Of a stretch of 64,000 nucleotides of DNA, positions 1 through 9,225 are shown in pieces. The notes below the pieces were generated by a model. It did not search any database and had not been told where the DNA came from. It saw nothing but the letters and a program-made list of their open reading frames with translations. The position numbers and the translations under genes are program-made. Each line of letters starts with the position of its first letter. The first letter of the stretch is position 1. Source of the stretch: Nostoc sp. LPT (lineage in GTDB: Bacteria > Cyanobacteriota > Cyanobacteriia > Cyanobacteriales > Nostocaceae); assembly GCF_017115165.1 (NCBI RefSeq), contig NZ_JABXKF010000110.1:1-64000 (forward strand), written 5' to 3'.

Positions 1-3000
1 GAAGGCAATATATTTTGGTAGCTTTATCTGTAGCCAGCTTTTAGAGAATTGGTATTATATGAAGGAGCCGCAGAGGCAGCCTATCTGGGCGGTGATTTTG
101 AGCAGATGCAAAAATGGGCTGAGGTGGTGCAGCAAGAAGCCAAAATTCTTTTAGATAAAGTGAAAGTCTATGAAGTACAAATTATCGCTTCTATAATTCA
201 AAGCAAGCAACTGGAAGCCATCAAAATAGCAGTATCAATTCTGCAATTGTTAGGAATAAGTTTTCCAGACGAACCGACATCAACTGATATTCAGCAGGGG
301 ATGGATGAAATTGCTACTTCTTTGAAGGGAAAAGCCATTGCAGATTTAATTAACTTACCATTAATGACCGATCCTAACAAGATTGCAGCTATGATAATTT
401 TAATGGGCGTTCTCCCTGCGGCTTTTCAAACTGCTCCGGCAATGATGCCAATTATTGTTTGTAAAATGGTCAATTTGTCCTTAAGGTATGGAAATACAGC
501 TGTATCTGCCTATGGTTATAGTCTTTATGGATTACTTCTTTGTGGAATTCAAGGAGAAATTGATTCTGGCTATGAATTTGGGAAATTAGCTTCACGTTTG
601 GTGTCACAATTTAATGCTAAAGAACTCAAGGCTAAAATTCTGACAGTTGTTAGTGCCCATGTTATGCATTGGAAAGAGCATGTTAGAGAGACATTAACAT
701 CATCAATGTCAGGATATTCTAGTGGTCTGGAAACTGGAGATTTAGAATATGCTGGTTATTGTGGTTACATTTATCCCTATCATTCATTTTGGCTGGGTAA
801 AGAACTTTGGGTTCTAGAAAAAGAACTGATAGCTTATTGTGATTCGCTGAAAAAAATTAACCAACAAGTAGCTTTCACTTGGAACTCAGTGTATTTGCAA
901 ACAGTTCTGAACTTGAAAGGAAGTTTTGAAAATGTGGACTGTTTAATTGGAGAAGCCTACGATGAGCAAAGTATGCTGCCAATTCATCAGCAAGTAAATG
1001 ACCTTTACACAATTAACCACTTATTTGCTAATAAGCTAATGCTCTCTTACATATTTGGAGAGTATTTTAAAGCTGTAGAAAATGCTGCGATCGCAGAAAA
1101 ATCTTTAGGTGGTGTTACAGGCTTGTTTGTTGTTCCACTGTTTTATTTTTACGATTCTCTGGCCCACTTAGCAATATATCATACTGCTAAAGAGTCTGAG
1201 AAGCAAGCTATTCTAGAAAAAGTCCAAGCTAATCAGCAGAAGATGGAACTCTGGGCTACTCACGCTCCCACCAATCACTTACATAGATTTTATCTCGTGG
1301 AAGCATAACGGTATCAGGTTTTGGGTCAAAAGCTAGAAGCAATGGACTATTATGAAAACTCTATTGCCAAATCTCAAGCAAACGGTTTTCTCCAAGAAGA
1401 AGCTTTAGCCTATGAGTTAGCTGGAAAATTCTATCAGTCTCTAGGTAAAGAATTAATTCATCAAACTTATATAACTAAAGCCTATTATGCCTATATTCGT
1501 TGGGGTGCGATCGCTAAAGTTAAACACTTAGAATCAAAGTATGTTTTTCTAGTAGGACAAACTACTACCATAGAAAACACTAGTTCAAAAATTGATACAA
1601 CTCATATTACCACTAACACTACTACCAATAGCAGCTTGAGCGATTTTCTAGATTTTAATGCATTCATCAAGTTTTCACAAGCGATTACTAATGAAATTGT
1701 TTTAGAAAATTTATTGGGTAAGCTGATCCAAATTTTACTAGAAAATACTGCCGCACAAAAAGCAGTACTACTCCTGCTTAAAGATAATCACCTGTATATT
1801 GAAGCTTCTGGAAATGCTGCTGACGATGTGGTGACGGTTTTACGTTCTATTCCTGTTGAAACCTATCAAGATTTACCGCTATCTGTGATTAATTATGTTC
1901 TCCGAACCCAGCAATATATTGTATTAAATGATGCAATAGTTACAGAGCCTTTTAATTTTGATATCTATATCCAAAAATCTCAAACAAAATCAATCTTTTG
2001 TTTGCCCATTATGTACCAATCACAGCTTACTGGTATTATTTATTTAGAAAACCAATTATCATCAGGAGCTTTTGTTCTAGAAAGGGTAGAAGTATTAAAA
2101 GTCTTAGTTTCTCAAATGGCTATTGCCATAGAAAATGCCAGTTTGTACACAAGGTTCCAAGAGAAATCTCAAGAATTAGAACAATCTATAAAAGATTTAC
2201 AAGAGGCACAACTACAACTTATCCAAAGTGAAAAAATGTCTTCTCTGGGTAATTTAGTTGCAGGTGTAGCACACGAAATAAATAACCCTATTAGTTTTAT
2301 TACAGGTAGTATTGCCCAAGCAAAAGATATTGTTAAAGATTTAATAGACTATCTGCAACTGTACCGAGAAAAATTTCCCAATCCTGGCGCTGAAATTAAA
2401 GAAAAAGCCGAAGAGATAGATATAGATTTCCTGCTAAAAGATTTACCAAAAATGATTGATGGTATGACAGTAGGGACACAGCGTATTCGTAATATTAGTA
2501 CCTCCCTCCGTACTTTTTCTCGTGCTGATACTACCTCGAAAGTATTAGCTAATATCCATGAAGGTATTGATAGTACTTTGATGATTTTACAACATCGTCT
2601 GAAAGCCGATCATAATCGTCCAGCAATTAAGATTATTAAGCACTATGCAGATATCCCATCAGTAAAATGCTATTTGGGACAATTGAATCAAGTATTTATG
2701 AATATTCTTGCAAATGCAATCGATGCTTTAGAAGAAGCAAATATCGGTCGTGATTTTTTAGAAATTCAAGAAAAGTATCCTAATATTATTACTATTGAGA
2801 CTTATTTACAAGTAGATAATGACAAGGTGGTAATTAACATTCAAGATAATGCCAAAGGAATGCCTGAAACAGTTAAAGAATGCATTTTTGAAAACTTGTT
2901 TACTACCAAATGTGTAGGAAAAGGTACGGGATTAGGATTATCCATTAGTCGGCAAATTATAGTTGAAAATCATGGTGGAAATTTAATTTGTGAATCAGTC

Positions 3001-3051
3001 TTGGGACAAGGAACACAATTTATAATTTCTATTCCAATTTTGGCAGAATAA
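1..3051 (+). pseudogene. C-terminal part of Ser/Thr kinase-ATPase-GAF-histidine kinase, interrupted by a stop codon
   Basis: The reading frame matches the end of the very large cyanobacterial proteins that combine a Ser/Thr kinase, an AAA-type ATPase with a helical repeat region, a GAF domain and a histidine kinase. Positions 49-1305 encode part of the helical repeat region. A TAA stop at 1306-1308 lies inside a segment reading LVEA-stop-RYQVLGQK, and the same frame continues to 3051 with a GAF domain (about 1640-2110), an H-box AHEINNP (His codon near 2272), an N-box near 2700 and the G-box GTGLGLSIS near 2930. One substitution, such as GAA or CAA to TAA, explains the break. The kinase and ATPase parts are not in the window. 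At 1-60 the frame is also disturbed: stops at 19 and 31, and a family-like LLENW in another frame just before. The N/G1 box reads DNAKG, which is unusual. Probably a decaying gene, unless the stop is a sequencing error or the second half is expressed alone. Confidence 0.75.
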
Positions 3052-3730
3052 GGAATTTTTGATAGTTTTAGCAGCAGATTCATGACTTTTCAAAGAAGCT
3101 TACTTACCTTTTACAGTATTCTTGTACTATATTTTTTCCTTGACTGTGCTAGCTGCGTAAGTCCTGATTGCCTAAACACAAGAAGAATATGAAGAATATA
3201 CAAAGCTTAGTACTTGTGTATATATTTCTCAGCCAATAATGTGAAGATTATGCAAATATGAGTATTTAAGCATAGACATCTAAGTAAGATATTGACTATG
3301 TAGTTATTTTGAGGATCTTGAGATATTCTATTTTCAAGTTAGACACCCACGGATAACAGCCCACTAGGAGGGCATCAAAATCTTTTTACCAATCAAGAGT
3401 CAATAGTTGACTATTTTCTCTTCTAGTAGGATTTAAGCGCTGGCAAAAAAACAAGTGTGAAGGATGAATTGTAGGCATTTAAATCGAAATTTTAGATACT
3501 GTGAAGAGTGATTTCTACTGAATAAGGATCATGAAAAAAGCCTGAAATAACTAATTTTCATTAATTCACACTTTAATTAATTTGTACAGTGCTTAAGACT
3601 TAGATAGTTTGAGAAACTTAAATTAAGTGATGCTTAGAAGTCTTGGAATAGTGTGAACCTTCAAGAAATATTACTTTTGAGCAAGTATGACGTATCAAAT
3701 CAGCCAAAAAAGTCAAATTTAGGCAATTTC
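3052..3730. other. Long AT-rich intergenic region
   Basis: I see no convincing reading frame here. The stretch is AT-rich, carries only short imperfect palindromes such as AATAGTTGACTATT near 3400, and leads into the leader of the downstream RTX gene. It may hold the promoter of that gene. Confidence 0.5.
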
Positions 3731-3806
3731 TTTGTGCCTGAAAACCGCACAAATATCAACTTGAAAACTGAAGTTAAGTTATTGAAAAAATCGATTTAGG
3801 TAGGTA
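3731..3806 (+). promoter_or_regulatory. Leader motif pair shared with the RTX gene at 56176
   Basis: TTTGTGCCTGAAA (3731-3743) and ATTTAGGTAGGTA (3794-3806) stand 63 bp apart (start to start) and end 9 bp before the ATG at 3816. The same two words occur upstream of the RTX gene at 56176, 58 bp apart. The second word sits where a ribosome binding site would be and contains AGGTAGGT. The first may be part of a promoter, operator or leader element. The conservation is seen; the function is inferred. Confidence 0.5.
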
Positions 3807-3815
3807 AAAAAAATT

Positions 3816-4337
3816 ATGGCAAATATCATTGGAACCAACGGTAATGACACTCTAATGGGCAGCGACAGCGCGGACACGATTAATGGTAAAACAGGTAACG
3901 ACCTTTTGAGAAGTGGTGCAGGAAATGATACTCTCATTGGTGGTGCTGGTGACGATACCTTGAGTGCTAGCGATTCATCAGGCGATAAGCTACTGAATGG
4001 GGGCGATGGCAATGATTCTCTCTCTGTCTCTAACTCCCCTCCCGAACCAGAGGACTACTTCCAGGGACAACATGACAAAAACACCCTCAACGGTGGTGTA
4101 GGTGACGATACCTTGGATGTTAGCAATTCACCAGCCGATAACCTGCTTTCTGAGGGCGATGGCAATGATTCTCTTTTTGCCTCTGGCGCCTTTGGTAATA
4201 ATACCCTCAACGGTGGTAATGGCGATGATATCCTCACAGATGGCGGTGGCAAGGATATCTTCACAGGTGGCGGTGGCAAGGATAAATTTGTTTACACCTC
4301 CTTCGGGCACCTCACATTCGATTTATCAATGCAATGA
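3816..4337 (+). CDS. Short RTX (hemolysin-type Ca2+-binding repeat) protein, probably truncated
   Basis: The 173-residue product starts MANIIGTNGNDTLMG and is built from RTX nonapeptides (GGxGxDxLx types such as GGAGDDTL and GGDGNDSL) from about residue 8 to 150. In this family the repeats bind Ca2+ and fold into a beta-roll, and such proteins are usually exported by type I secretion with an uncleaved C-terminal signal. Here the frame ends abruptly as FVYTSFGHLTFDLSMQ. It lacks the C-terminal domain present in the two other RTX proteins of the window (ending near 57990 and 33614). It is probably a truncated copy, possibly not secreted. ATG 3816 is chosen because the repeat pattern begins at once and because of the leader shared with 56176. 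Confidence 0.75.
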   Translation: MANIIGTNGNDTLMGSDSADTINGKTGNDLLRSGAGNDTLIGGAGDDTLSASDSSGDKLLNGGDGNDSLSVSNSPPEPEDYFQGQHDKNTLNGGVGDDTLDVSNSPADNLLSEGDGNDSLFASGAFGNNTLNGGNGDDILTDGGGKDIFTGGGGKDKFVYTSFGHLTFDLSMQ

Positions 4338-4793
4338 GTGTTAACAGAGAGTATGTGTTAGGTTTAGTTCCCCAACTTTCGGCATGGGTGCGGACTGTTT
4401 GCAGTATTCTTGGTTAAATTGGTTTATATCTGCATTGGCAATTTTGATAAAGTGAATTTTCGATAAATTTACTGTTCCTCAAGGGTGACAGTTGCGTAAG
4501 TTCTGTATGTAAGTGGTGACTTTATTACTTAGTCAAATCAACATAAACTTAGTTGCATTTAACACTTGTAGCTTATTAATTAACTGTTATAACTAATTGT
4601 ATACATCAAATCTTGTACATACTAGCTTTATCATTTACTAGAAAAGAGCTTTTCTAGCGGATATAAAACATAATTGCTAGCAAAATCTGCAAGCATATTG
4701 CCAGTTTTCACAAGCTAAAAATTATTAGCCAAAACTTTAGTTTGTGGAAAAGTACAAGATGCGAAAATTGTAAACTATTAAGGAAGTCATCTT
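4338..4793. other. Intergenic region, possible eroded RTX tail
   Basis: I recognise no gene here. A short open stretch follows the RTX stop (ATG at 4334, about 27 codons), but it matches nothing I know. The purine-rich AAGGAAG at about 4780 serves as the ribosome binding site of the next gene. Confidence 0.4.
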
Positions 4794-5480
4794 GTGGAAA
4801 GAAGAAGAGAAAATGGGGGAATAGTTTCAAAAGCTATTTCGTTCCTGTTAAATCGTATAATTTTGATTGTGCTTGCAGTCATTCTTGTGCTGTTTGTTGG
4901 AGGTAAGTTTGAACTAGCAAGCGCAGCTCAACCTAACGCGGAACTAGAAATTCAAAAATTAACATCCTGTTACGCTCTGGGAACTGACGCTATTGGTAGA
5001 GGAAATCTCCAAGAAGGAAAGAATATTTATCGGGATTGTTTTACTCAAGATTCAGTCCTTACTGCTATTTTTCCTGATGGGGCGAGTGAAACACGTTATG
5101 GGACAGATTCTTGGGCAGATTTTGTCTATTCAGTATTTCAAGGAAATGGTTATACAGCTACTCAACACTTGATGGGTACAATAAACATTTCAGTTCAAAA
5201 TAATCAAGCAACGATGACTTCTTACCTCCATGCGACTCACAAACGCTCGGAAACCAGCATTGATGTCGCTAATGGCACTTATGAAGATCGAGTCGTTAAC
5301 AGAAATGGACGCTGGAAAATTCGTAATCGTACTCTCAAACTCATTGATTTCTTGAATCTCAGTTCCCCAACTACTGCTTCTTCAAGCACTAATGCCCGAA
5401 GCACTAATTCCAGTAAATCGCAAAGTTTTGCTAAAGGGCAATCGCCAAGTAGACAGTCAGTAGAGGTTGGTTCTAAATAA
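4794..5480 (+). CDS. Membrane-anchored or secreted SnoaL-like (NTF2-fold) protein
   Basis: The 228-residue product has a basic N-terminus (MERRRENGG), one hydrophobic segment (about residues 18-40, IILIVLAVILVLFVGG) followed by ASAA, which suits a signal peptide or an anchor, and then a domain of about 130 residues resembling the SnoaL-like/NTF2 superfamily. Indicators are an alpha-helical start with a Tyr-Ala pair, a central TATQHLMG segment and a closing strand NGRWKIRNRTLKLI. Members may be enzymes or simple ligand-binding proteins, so the substrate is unknown. The tail (about residues 185-228) is Ser/Thr-rich and low in complexity. The start is GTG at 4794, preceded by AAGGAAG; there is no better in-frame ATG. 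Confidence 0.6.
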   Translation: MERRRENGGIVSKAISFLLNRIILIVLAVILVLFVGGKFELASAAQPNAELEIQKLTSCYALGTDAIGRGNLQEGKNIYRDCFTQDSVLTAIFPDGASETRYGTDSWADFVYSVFQGNGYTATQHLMGTINISVQNNQATMTSYLHATHKRSETSIDVANGTYEDRVVNRNGRWKIRNRTLKLIDFLNLSSPTTASSSTNARSTNSSKSQSFAKGQSPSRQSVEVGSK

Positions 5481-5569
5481 TACCGATTTTATAACTAAAA
5501 CTTATATTCAATAAAAGAGGTTCAAAAACTGAAATTATCAAGAATGTACATCCACCCGAATAATTACCA

Positions 5570-6715
5570 TTGACGACTTTACCAAAACAGCTTGCACTAA
5601 CTGATTCAGAAACCCTTGACGAAGTTCTGGATTGTTTAAGTGAAAATATTTCTATTGAAACGCAAGGAGTTTGCAATCAGAAAACTTTATTTGAAATATT
5701 AGTGAGAGCAGCAAGTAGTGGAGATAGTATTGAGAATACAACAAAAGTTTTAAACAGTAGTCCATGTGGTAGCGATATCAGGTATCACTTAGATAAAATT
5801 AATAATTTTGAGCAGCTAGAAAATCAAATCAATCTAGCTCTCAAAAGTAGAATTCCTCGTCGTATTAAAAATGCCCATCATAAAATTGCCATTGATTTAA
5901 ATTTAATTCCTTACTATGGAAAGCCTGATAGTGATGAAGATCCTTATATTTATAGAAATCAGGCTAAGTCAGGAACTTGTTCTTTTTATGCCTATGCAAC
6001 TTTATATATATTGACCAAGGGAAAACGGATTACACTGGCGATTAGAGGAGTACGTTGGTTAGATACCAATGTTGCCATTCTCACCTATTTATTAGCTGAA
6101 CTTGAGACTATTAAACTAAATGTAAAAACACTGTATTTGGATAGAGGTTTTTTTAGTGTCGCTGTAATCAGGTGGTTGCAAGCTTTGGATATTCCCTTTA
6201 TAATGCCAGCGATTAGAAGAGGAAAAAAGGGTGGTGTAAATCAATTTCTTAAAGGTAGAAGTAGTTATAAAACTACTTACACAATGGGTGAGCAGAAAGA
6301 TAATAATGTTACCTTTAACTTATGGGTTATCTGCAAATACAAAAAAGGAGCCAGAAAACAACATGGTATCGAATACTTTGCTTATGTTGTTTATAAGTCG
6401 AAAATAAACCTATCTTATATTCATCAAGATTATCGAAAAAGATTTGGGATTGAAAGCAGTTATAGATTAAAAAATCTATGTCGAATCAGAACAAATAATA
6501 AGAAGCCCGTATTGAGATTATTATTCGTTGGCATTTCTTTTGTGTTAGTCAATATTTGGGTTTATCTTCTTTGGTTTAAGATTAGTCAAAAGCGAAAAGG
6601 TAGGCGATTAATTTATCGTAACCTTTTCTGTCTTAAACAAATGTTAGCTTTTCTACGTCAAGTTGTTGAGCGTAAATATGGAACTGTTAAAGGTATTTAT
6701 ATTCCATCGGGTTAG
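5570..6715 (+). CDS. DDE transposase, probably ISH3 family
   Basis: The 381-residue product fits a DDE transposase. An N-terminal region (about 1-100) is followed by a catalytic core with candidate Asp in IAIDLNLIPYYG, Asp in LYLDRGFFS, and Glu in FGIESSYRLKN. The IDLNLIPYYG and YRKRFGIESSYR signatures resemble ISH3-type transposases known from archaea and cyanobacteria. The start used here is TTG at 5570; no ATG is well placed nearby. The frame looks intact. I searched both flanks for inverted repeats and target duplications and found nothing convincing, so the ends of the element are not defined. The MITE just downstream has unrelated ends and is not part of this IS. Confidence 0.65.
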   Translation: MTTLPKQLALTDSETLDEVLDCLSENISIETQGVCNQKTLFEILVRAASSGDSIENTTKVLNSSPCGSDIRYHLDKINNFEQLENQINLALKSRIPRRIKNAHHKIAIDLNLIPYYGKPDSDEDPYIYRNQAKSGTCSFYAYATLYILTKGKRITLAIRGVRWLDTNVAILTYLLAELETIKLNVKTLYLDRGFFSVAVIRWLQALDIPFIMPAIRRGKKGGVNQFLKGRSSYKTTYTMGEQKDNNVTFNLWVICKYKKGARKQHGIEYFAYVVYKSKINLSYIHQDYRKRFGIESSYRLKNLCRIRTNNKKPVLRLLFVGISFVLVNIWVYLLWFKISQKRKGRRLIYRNLFCLKQMLAFLRQVVERKYGTVKGIYIPSG

Positions 6716-6722
6716 CAGTCAT

Positions 6723-6850
6723 TAAGTAGGTGGGCGCTAAAAAATACAACTATATTAAGAAATGTAAATTGCTTAAAAGCTTGTATTAAAAACGTTTCTG
6801 TTACTTGACATAAGTTTACGTAGTTCAGTTTTCCTCCGCCCACCTACTTA
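6723..6850. mobile_element. MITE-like element with 14-bp perfect inverted ends
   Basis: TAAGTAGGTGGGCG at 6723-6736 is the exact reverse complement of CGCCCACCTACTTA at 6837-6850. The 128-bp element has no coding capacity. If the outer TA is a target duplication, the terminal repeat is AGTAGGTGGGCG, which would fit mobilisation by an IS630/Tc1-type transposase that inserts at TA. The repeat and size are seen; the mobilising family is inferred. Confidence 0.7.
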
Positions 6851-6900
6851 AAAGTTGCTTAACTATAAGTAAAAGTAATCCATCCCGGCCTACGGCTTAA

Positions 6901-7029
6901 GATATTTCCGCAGAAAATGTATCTCAAGTTACAAAATATTGGCGATCGCTCTCTTGGAAAAAACTTTGCGATTTACTGAATTCCTCAGCTACCTTTATCA
7001 GACCAAATATACCTCGTTTAAAAGAATAA
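6901..7029 (+). pseudogene. Possible 3' remnant of a lost gene
   Basis: An open frame without a start (stop at 6898-6900, end at 7027-7029) encodes about 42 residues of plausible composition, including QVTKYWRSLSWKKLCDLL and PNIPRLKE. It begins 50 bp after the MITE and lies upstream of a strong terminator hairpin with no intact gene in front of it. This could be the tail of a gene removed by nearby insertions. I recognise no family; chance is possible. Confidence 0.25.
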
Positions 7030-7100
7030 TTCTTTAGATTTGAATGATATTAATACGGGTTGGATAAGTATTCTTTATCTCTCTGATGACCTGAAAAAAG

Positions 7101-7132
7101 GGGTGTGAATTAAAATATTCACTCCCTTTTTT
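7101..7132 (+). terminator. Rho-independent terminator hairpin
   Basis: GGGTGTGAAT (7101-7110) pairs with ATTCACTCCC (7117-7126) with one mismatch. The loop is 6 nt and TTTTTT follows at once. It is oriented for + strand transcripts, although the nearest intact + strand gene (the transposase) ends almost 400 bp upstream. Confidence 0.7.
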
Positions 7133-7214
7133 ATTTGCCACTTGAGCCAAATATAGTGCAAGATAACATACAGTTCTGAATTGAATAATTTTAAACTTTA
7201 GCAAACCTTTGTAG

Positions 7215-7631
7215 TCAGCCTTTATTCTTTTTGATGTATGAATAGAGAAATTCGCGATCGCTGTGAGGATTTACAATTAAGCATGGACTATTTCCGTAAC
7301 TTCCATTACTAACAACCACAACAGTAATACCCATCCGTGGACAAACGCCTAAACAACTAGTGCTAACGACCCGAAATTCACCCCATAATCCCTCAAACTT
7401 TAAACGAGATTTCAACCAATTTTCTAAGTCTTCGGAAGCTGTTGAGCCTGAGCGCTCGTTTGTACATTGCGAACACACAAGCACCAAACCAGATTCCCAT
7501 CGGGGAGAAACGGTTGGAATAGAAGTTTCTAATCGAGAATTTATTAGGGGTGATGGTTGCTGAGAATTGGATGCAGACCTCTTGAGGATACGTTTGAGCA
7601 ATCTCTTAATACGCTGGATCAGTTTTTTCAT
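7215..7631 (-). CDS. Thioredoxin-like [2Fe-2S] ferredoxin
   Basis: The C-terminal part (about residues 50-138) resembles the stand-alone thioredoxin-fold [2Fe-2S] ferredoxins related to NuoE. A first Cys pair lies in VCSQCTNERSG and a second in STSCLGVCPRMGITVVV, giving the four likely cluster ligands. The N-terminal 30-40 residues are very basic (MKKLIQRIKRLLKRILKRS) and could associate with membrane or nucleic acid. The start chosen is ATG 7631, preceded by GGTGGGG; a GTG at 7643 in the same frame is less likely. It would be a cytoplasmic electron carrier whose partner cannot be read from the neighbours. Confidence 0.75.
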   Translation of the reverse strand: MKKLIQRIKRLLKRILKRSASNSQQPSPLINSRLETSIPTVSPRWESGLVLVCSQCTNERSGSTASEDLENWLKSRLKFEGLWGEFRVVSTSCLGVCPRMGITVVVVSNGSYGNSPCLIVNPHSDREFLYSYIKKNKG

Positions 7632-7853
7632 GGACAACCCCACCTATTTCTCTGACAGGATAGTGTAAATTTCTTGTTTAGTCTGTTCTACTAGAACGCC
7701 CAACAAATGCCAGCCTATGCCAAGTCGTTTGTAGACGATGTAGAATTTTCACCAATAGATGCCAAGGGAAGATGATATTACTATCTTTAATTGCAACTCA
7801 GTATTACAATTTAGAGGTTCCCACTCGCTGGGGAAACTACATGGAATTAAAAT

Positions 7854-8246
7854 ATGACTAAGCCGATCGAATACGAAGAAGCCAGCGACGAAGTACGTGC
7901 AGTGTATGATGACATCCGCGTTACACGTCAGAATGACTACATCAATAACTTTTGGAAAGCCATAGCCAATCATCCCCCCACCCTGAAACGAACGTGGCAA
8001 GCTGTAAAGGAAGTGATGACCAGCCCTGGTGAGATCGATCCACTGATGCGCGAACTGATTTATATTGCCGTGAGTGCGACGAATGGCTGTGAGTACTGCA
8101 TCGCCTCACACACAGCGTCGGCGCGTGCCAAGGGTATGAATGATACTATGTTCGGGGAACTAATGGCGATCGCAGCCACAGCCAATATGACCAATCGCCT
8201 CGCCAACGGCTATCAAATTCCGGTGGACGAGAAATTCAAGACGTAG
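7854..8246 (+). CDS. Carboxymuconolactone decarboxylase / AhpD-like protein
   Basis: The 130-residue all-helical product carries the AhpD-type redox motif CEYCIASH near residue 79-86, followed by the AKGM and ELMAIAATANMTNRLANG segments usual in the CMD family. CxxC plus His is the catalytic centre of AhpD-like peroxidases and is absent in true 4-carboxymuconolactone decarboxylases, so a thiol peroxidase or disulfide role is more likely. The gene lies 54 bp before an alpha/beta hydrolase gene on the same strand, probably one transcript. The start is ATG 7854; no other start fits. Confidence 0.85.
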   Translation: MTKPIEYEEASDEVRAVYDDIRVTRQNDYINNFWKAIANHPPTLKRTWQAVKEVMTSPGEIDPLMRELIYIAVSATNGCEYCIASHTASARAKGMNDTMFGELMAIAATANMTNRLANGYQIPVDEKFKT

Positions 8247-8300
8247 CAGTATAGCTTAATCTATCCTACTTAAAAATAAGGTTTAGCAGAATTATTTACT

Positions 8301-9116
8301 ATGCCCAAGGTTCAGATTAACGGAATTGATTTGTTCTACGACATTAAGGGAACGGGTGAGCCTTTGCTATTAATAGCTGGCTATCTTTGCGATCATGCCT
8401 ATTGGTCGTTGATTATGCCATCACTGGTTTCGCAGTATCAAGTCATTCGCTTGGATAACCGAGGTATGGGAAGAAGTTCTGCTCCCGAAAACCCCTATAG
8501 TCTGAAACAGATGGCTAGTGACGTTGCAGGATTGCTCGATCGCATTGGAATTAATCAGGTGCATCTAGCAGGCCATTCAATGGGTAGTCAGATAGCCCAA
8601 GAACTAGTGTTAGCATACCCTGAAAAGGTAAAAAGTCTGATGCTACTTTCATCTTTGGCAAAAGGTGATGCATTATTCAATAGCATCATCGAGACTTGGG
8701 GCGAACTTTCTAGTAATGTAGACCTAAAACTTTATGAAAAAGTCGTATTGCCCTGGATATTTACAGATGCTTTCTACTCAATTCCTGACATGATCGAAGG
8801 TCTGATTGAATTTGCTATCAGATATCCTTTCCCACCTGCAACTCATTCACTTTATCATCACAGCCAAGCCATCCTTAGCAGTGACACAATAGACCGCCTC
8901 CAACAAATTCATTGTCCTACCTTAGTTCTGGTTGGTAAACAAGATATTCTCACCCCGTTAAAGTTTTCCCAGCAACTTGCTCAAGGTATTCCCAATGCTG
9001 AACTTGTAGTCATCGACCGTGGTGGTCACGGCTTCTTGATTGAGTCGCCAGATGCTGTGGTTTCAGCTATGCTCAATTTTCTGGGGAAGTTGAAGCCAGC
9101 TTATACCAATTTTTGA
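8301..9116 (+). CDS. Alpha/beta hydrolase
   Basis: The 271-residue product has the standard single-domain alpha/beta hydrolase features. The oxyanion region is LLLIAGYLCDHAYW, the nucleophile elbow is GHSMGS (Ser near residue 97), the acid is Asp in VGKQDILTP, and the catalytic His is in RGGHGFLIESP near the end. Many relatives are esterases, lactonases or haloperoxidase-like enzymes, and the substrate cannot be told. A CMD-like gene followed by a hydrolase recalls pcaC/pcaD of the beta-ketoadipate pathway, but the upstream protein is AhpD-like, so I do not assign that pathway. Confidence 0.85.
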   Translation: MPKVQINGIDLFYDIKGTGEPLLLIAGYLCDHAYWSLIMPSLVSQYQVIRLDNRGMGRSSAPENPYSLKQMASDVAGLLDRIGINQVHLAGHSMGSQIAQELVLAYPEKVKSLMLLSSLAKGDALFNSIIETWGELSSNVDLKLYEKVVLPWIFTDAFYSIPDMIEGLIEFAIRYPFPPATHSLYHHSQAILSSDTIDRLQQIHCPTLVLVGKQDILTPLKFSQQLAQGIPNAELVVIDRGGHGFLIESPDAVVSAMLNFLGKLKPAYTNF

Positions 9117-9192
9117 TTATTAAGATATAGCAAAAGCCTTGGTGGTTAGGACATTAACAGATGATAAAACTTAGATACAAAAAGGCTTTTCA

Positions 9193-9222
9193 CCCAGTCC
9201 CCAGTCCCTAGTCCCCAGTCCC
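9193..9222. repeat. Heptameric short tandem repeat (CCCCAGT type)
   Basis: About four units of a 7-bp repeat (CCCCAGT with one CCCTAGT variant) lie between the convergent hydrolase and hyuB genes. Short heptamer arrays of this kind are common in Nostoc-type genomes. Confidence 0.7.
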
Positions 9223-9225
9223 TTG

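Noticed and set aside
5481..6722. Inverted repeats bounding the ISH3-type transposase
   Set aside because: Only weak similarity between the left flank (CACCCGAATAA) and the right flank (inverse of CCATCGGGTTAGC) could be found, so no element ends are claimed.
7854..9116. pcaC-pcaD pair of the beta-ketoadipate pathway
   Set aside because: The first product has the CxxC-His centre of AhpD-like proteins, and no other pca gene is present.
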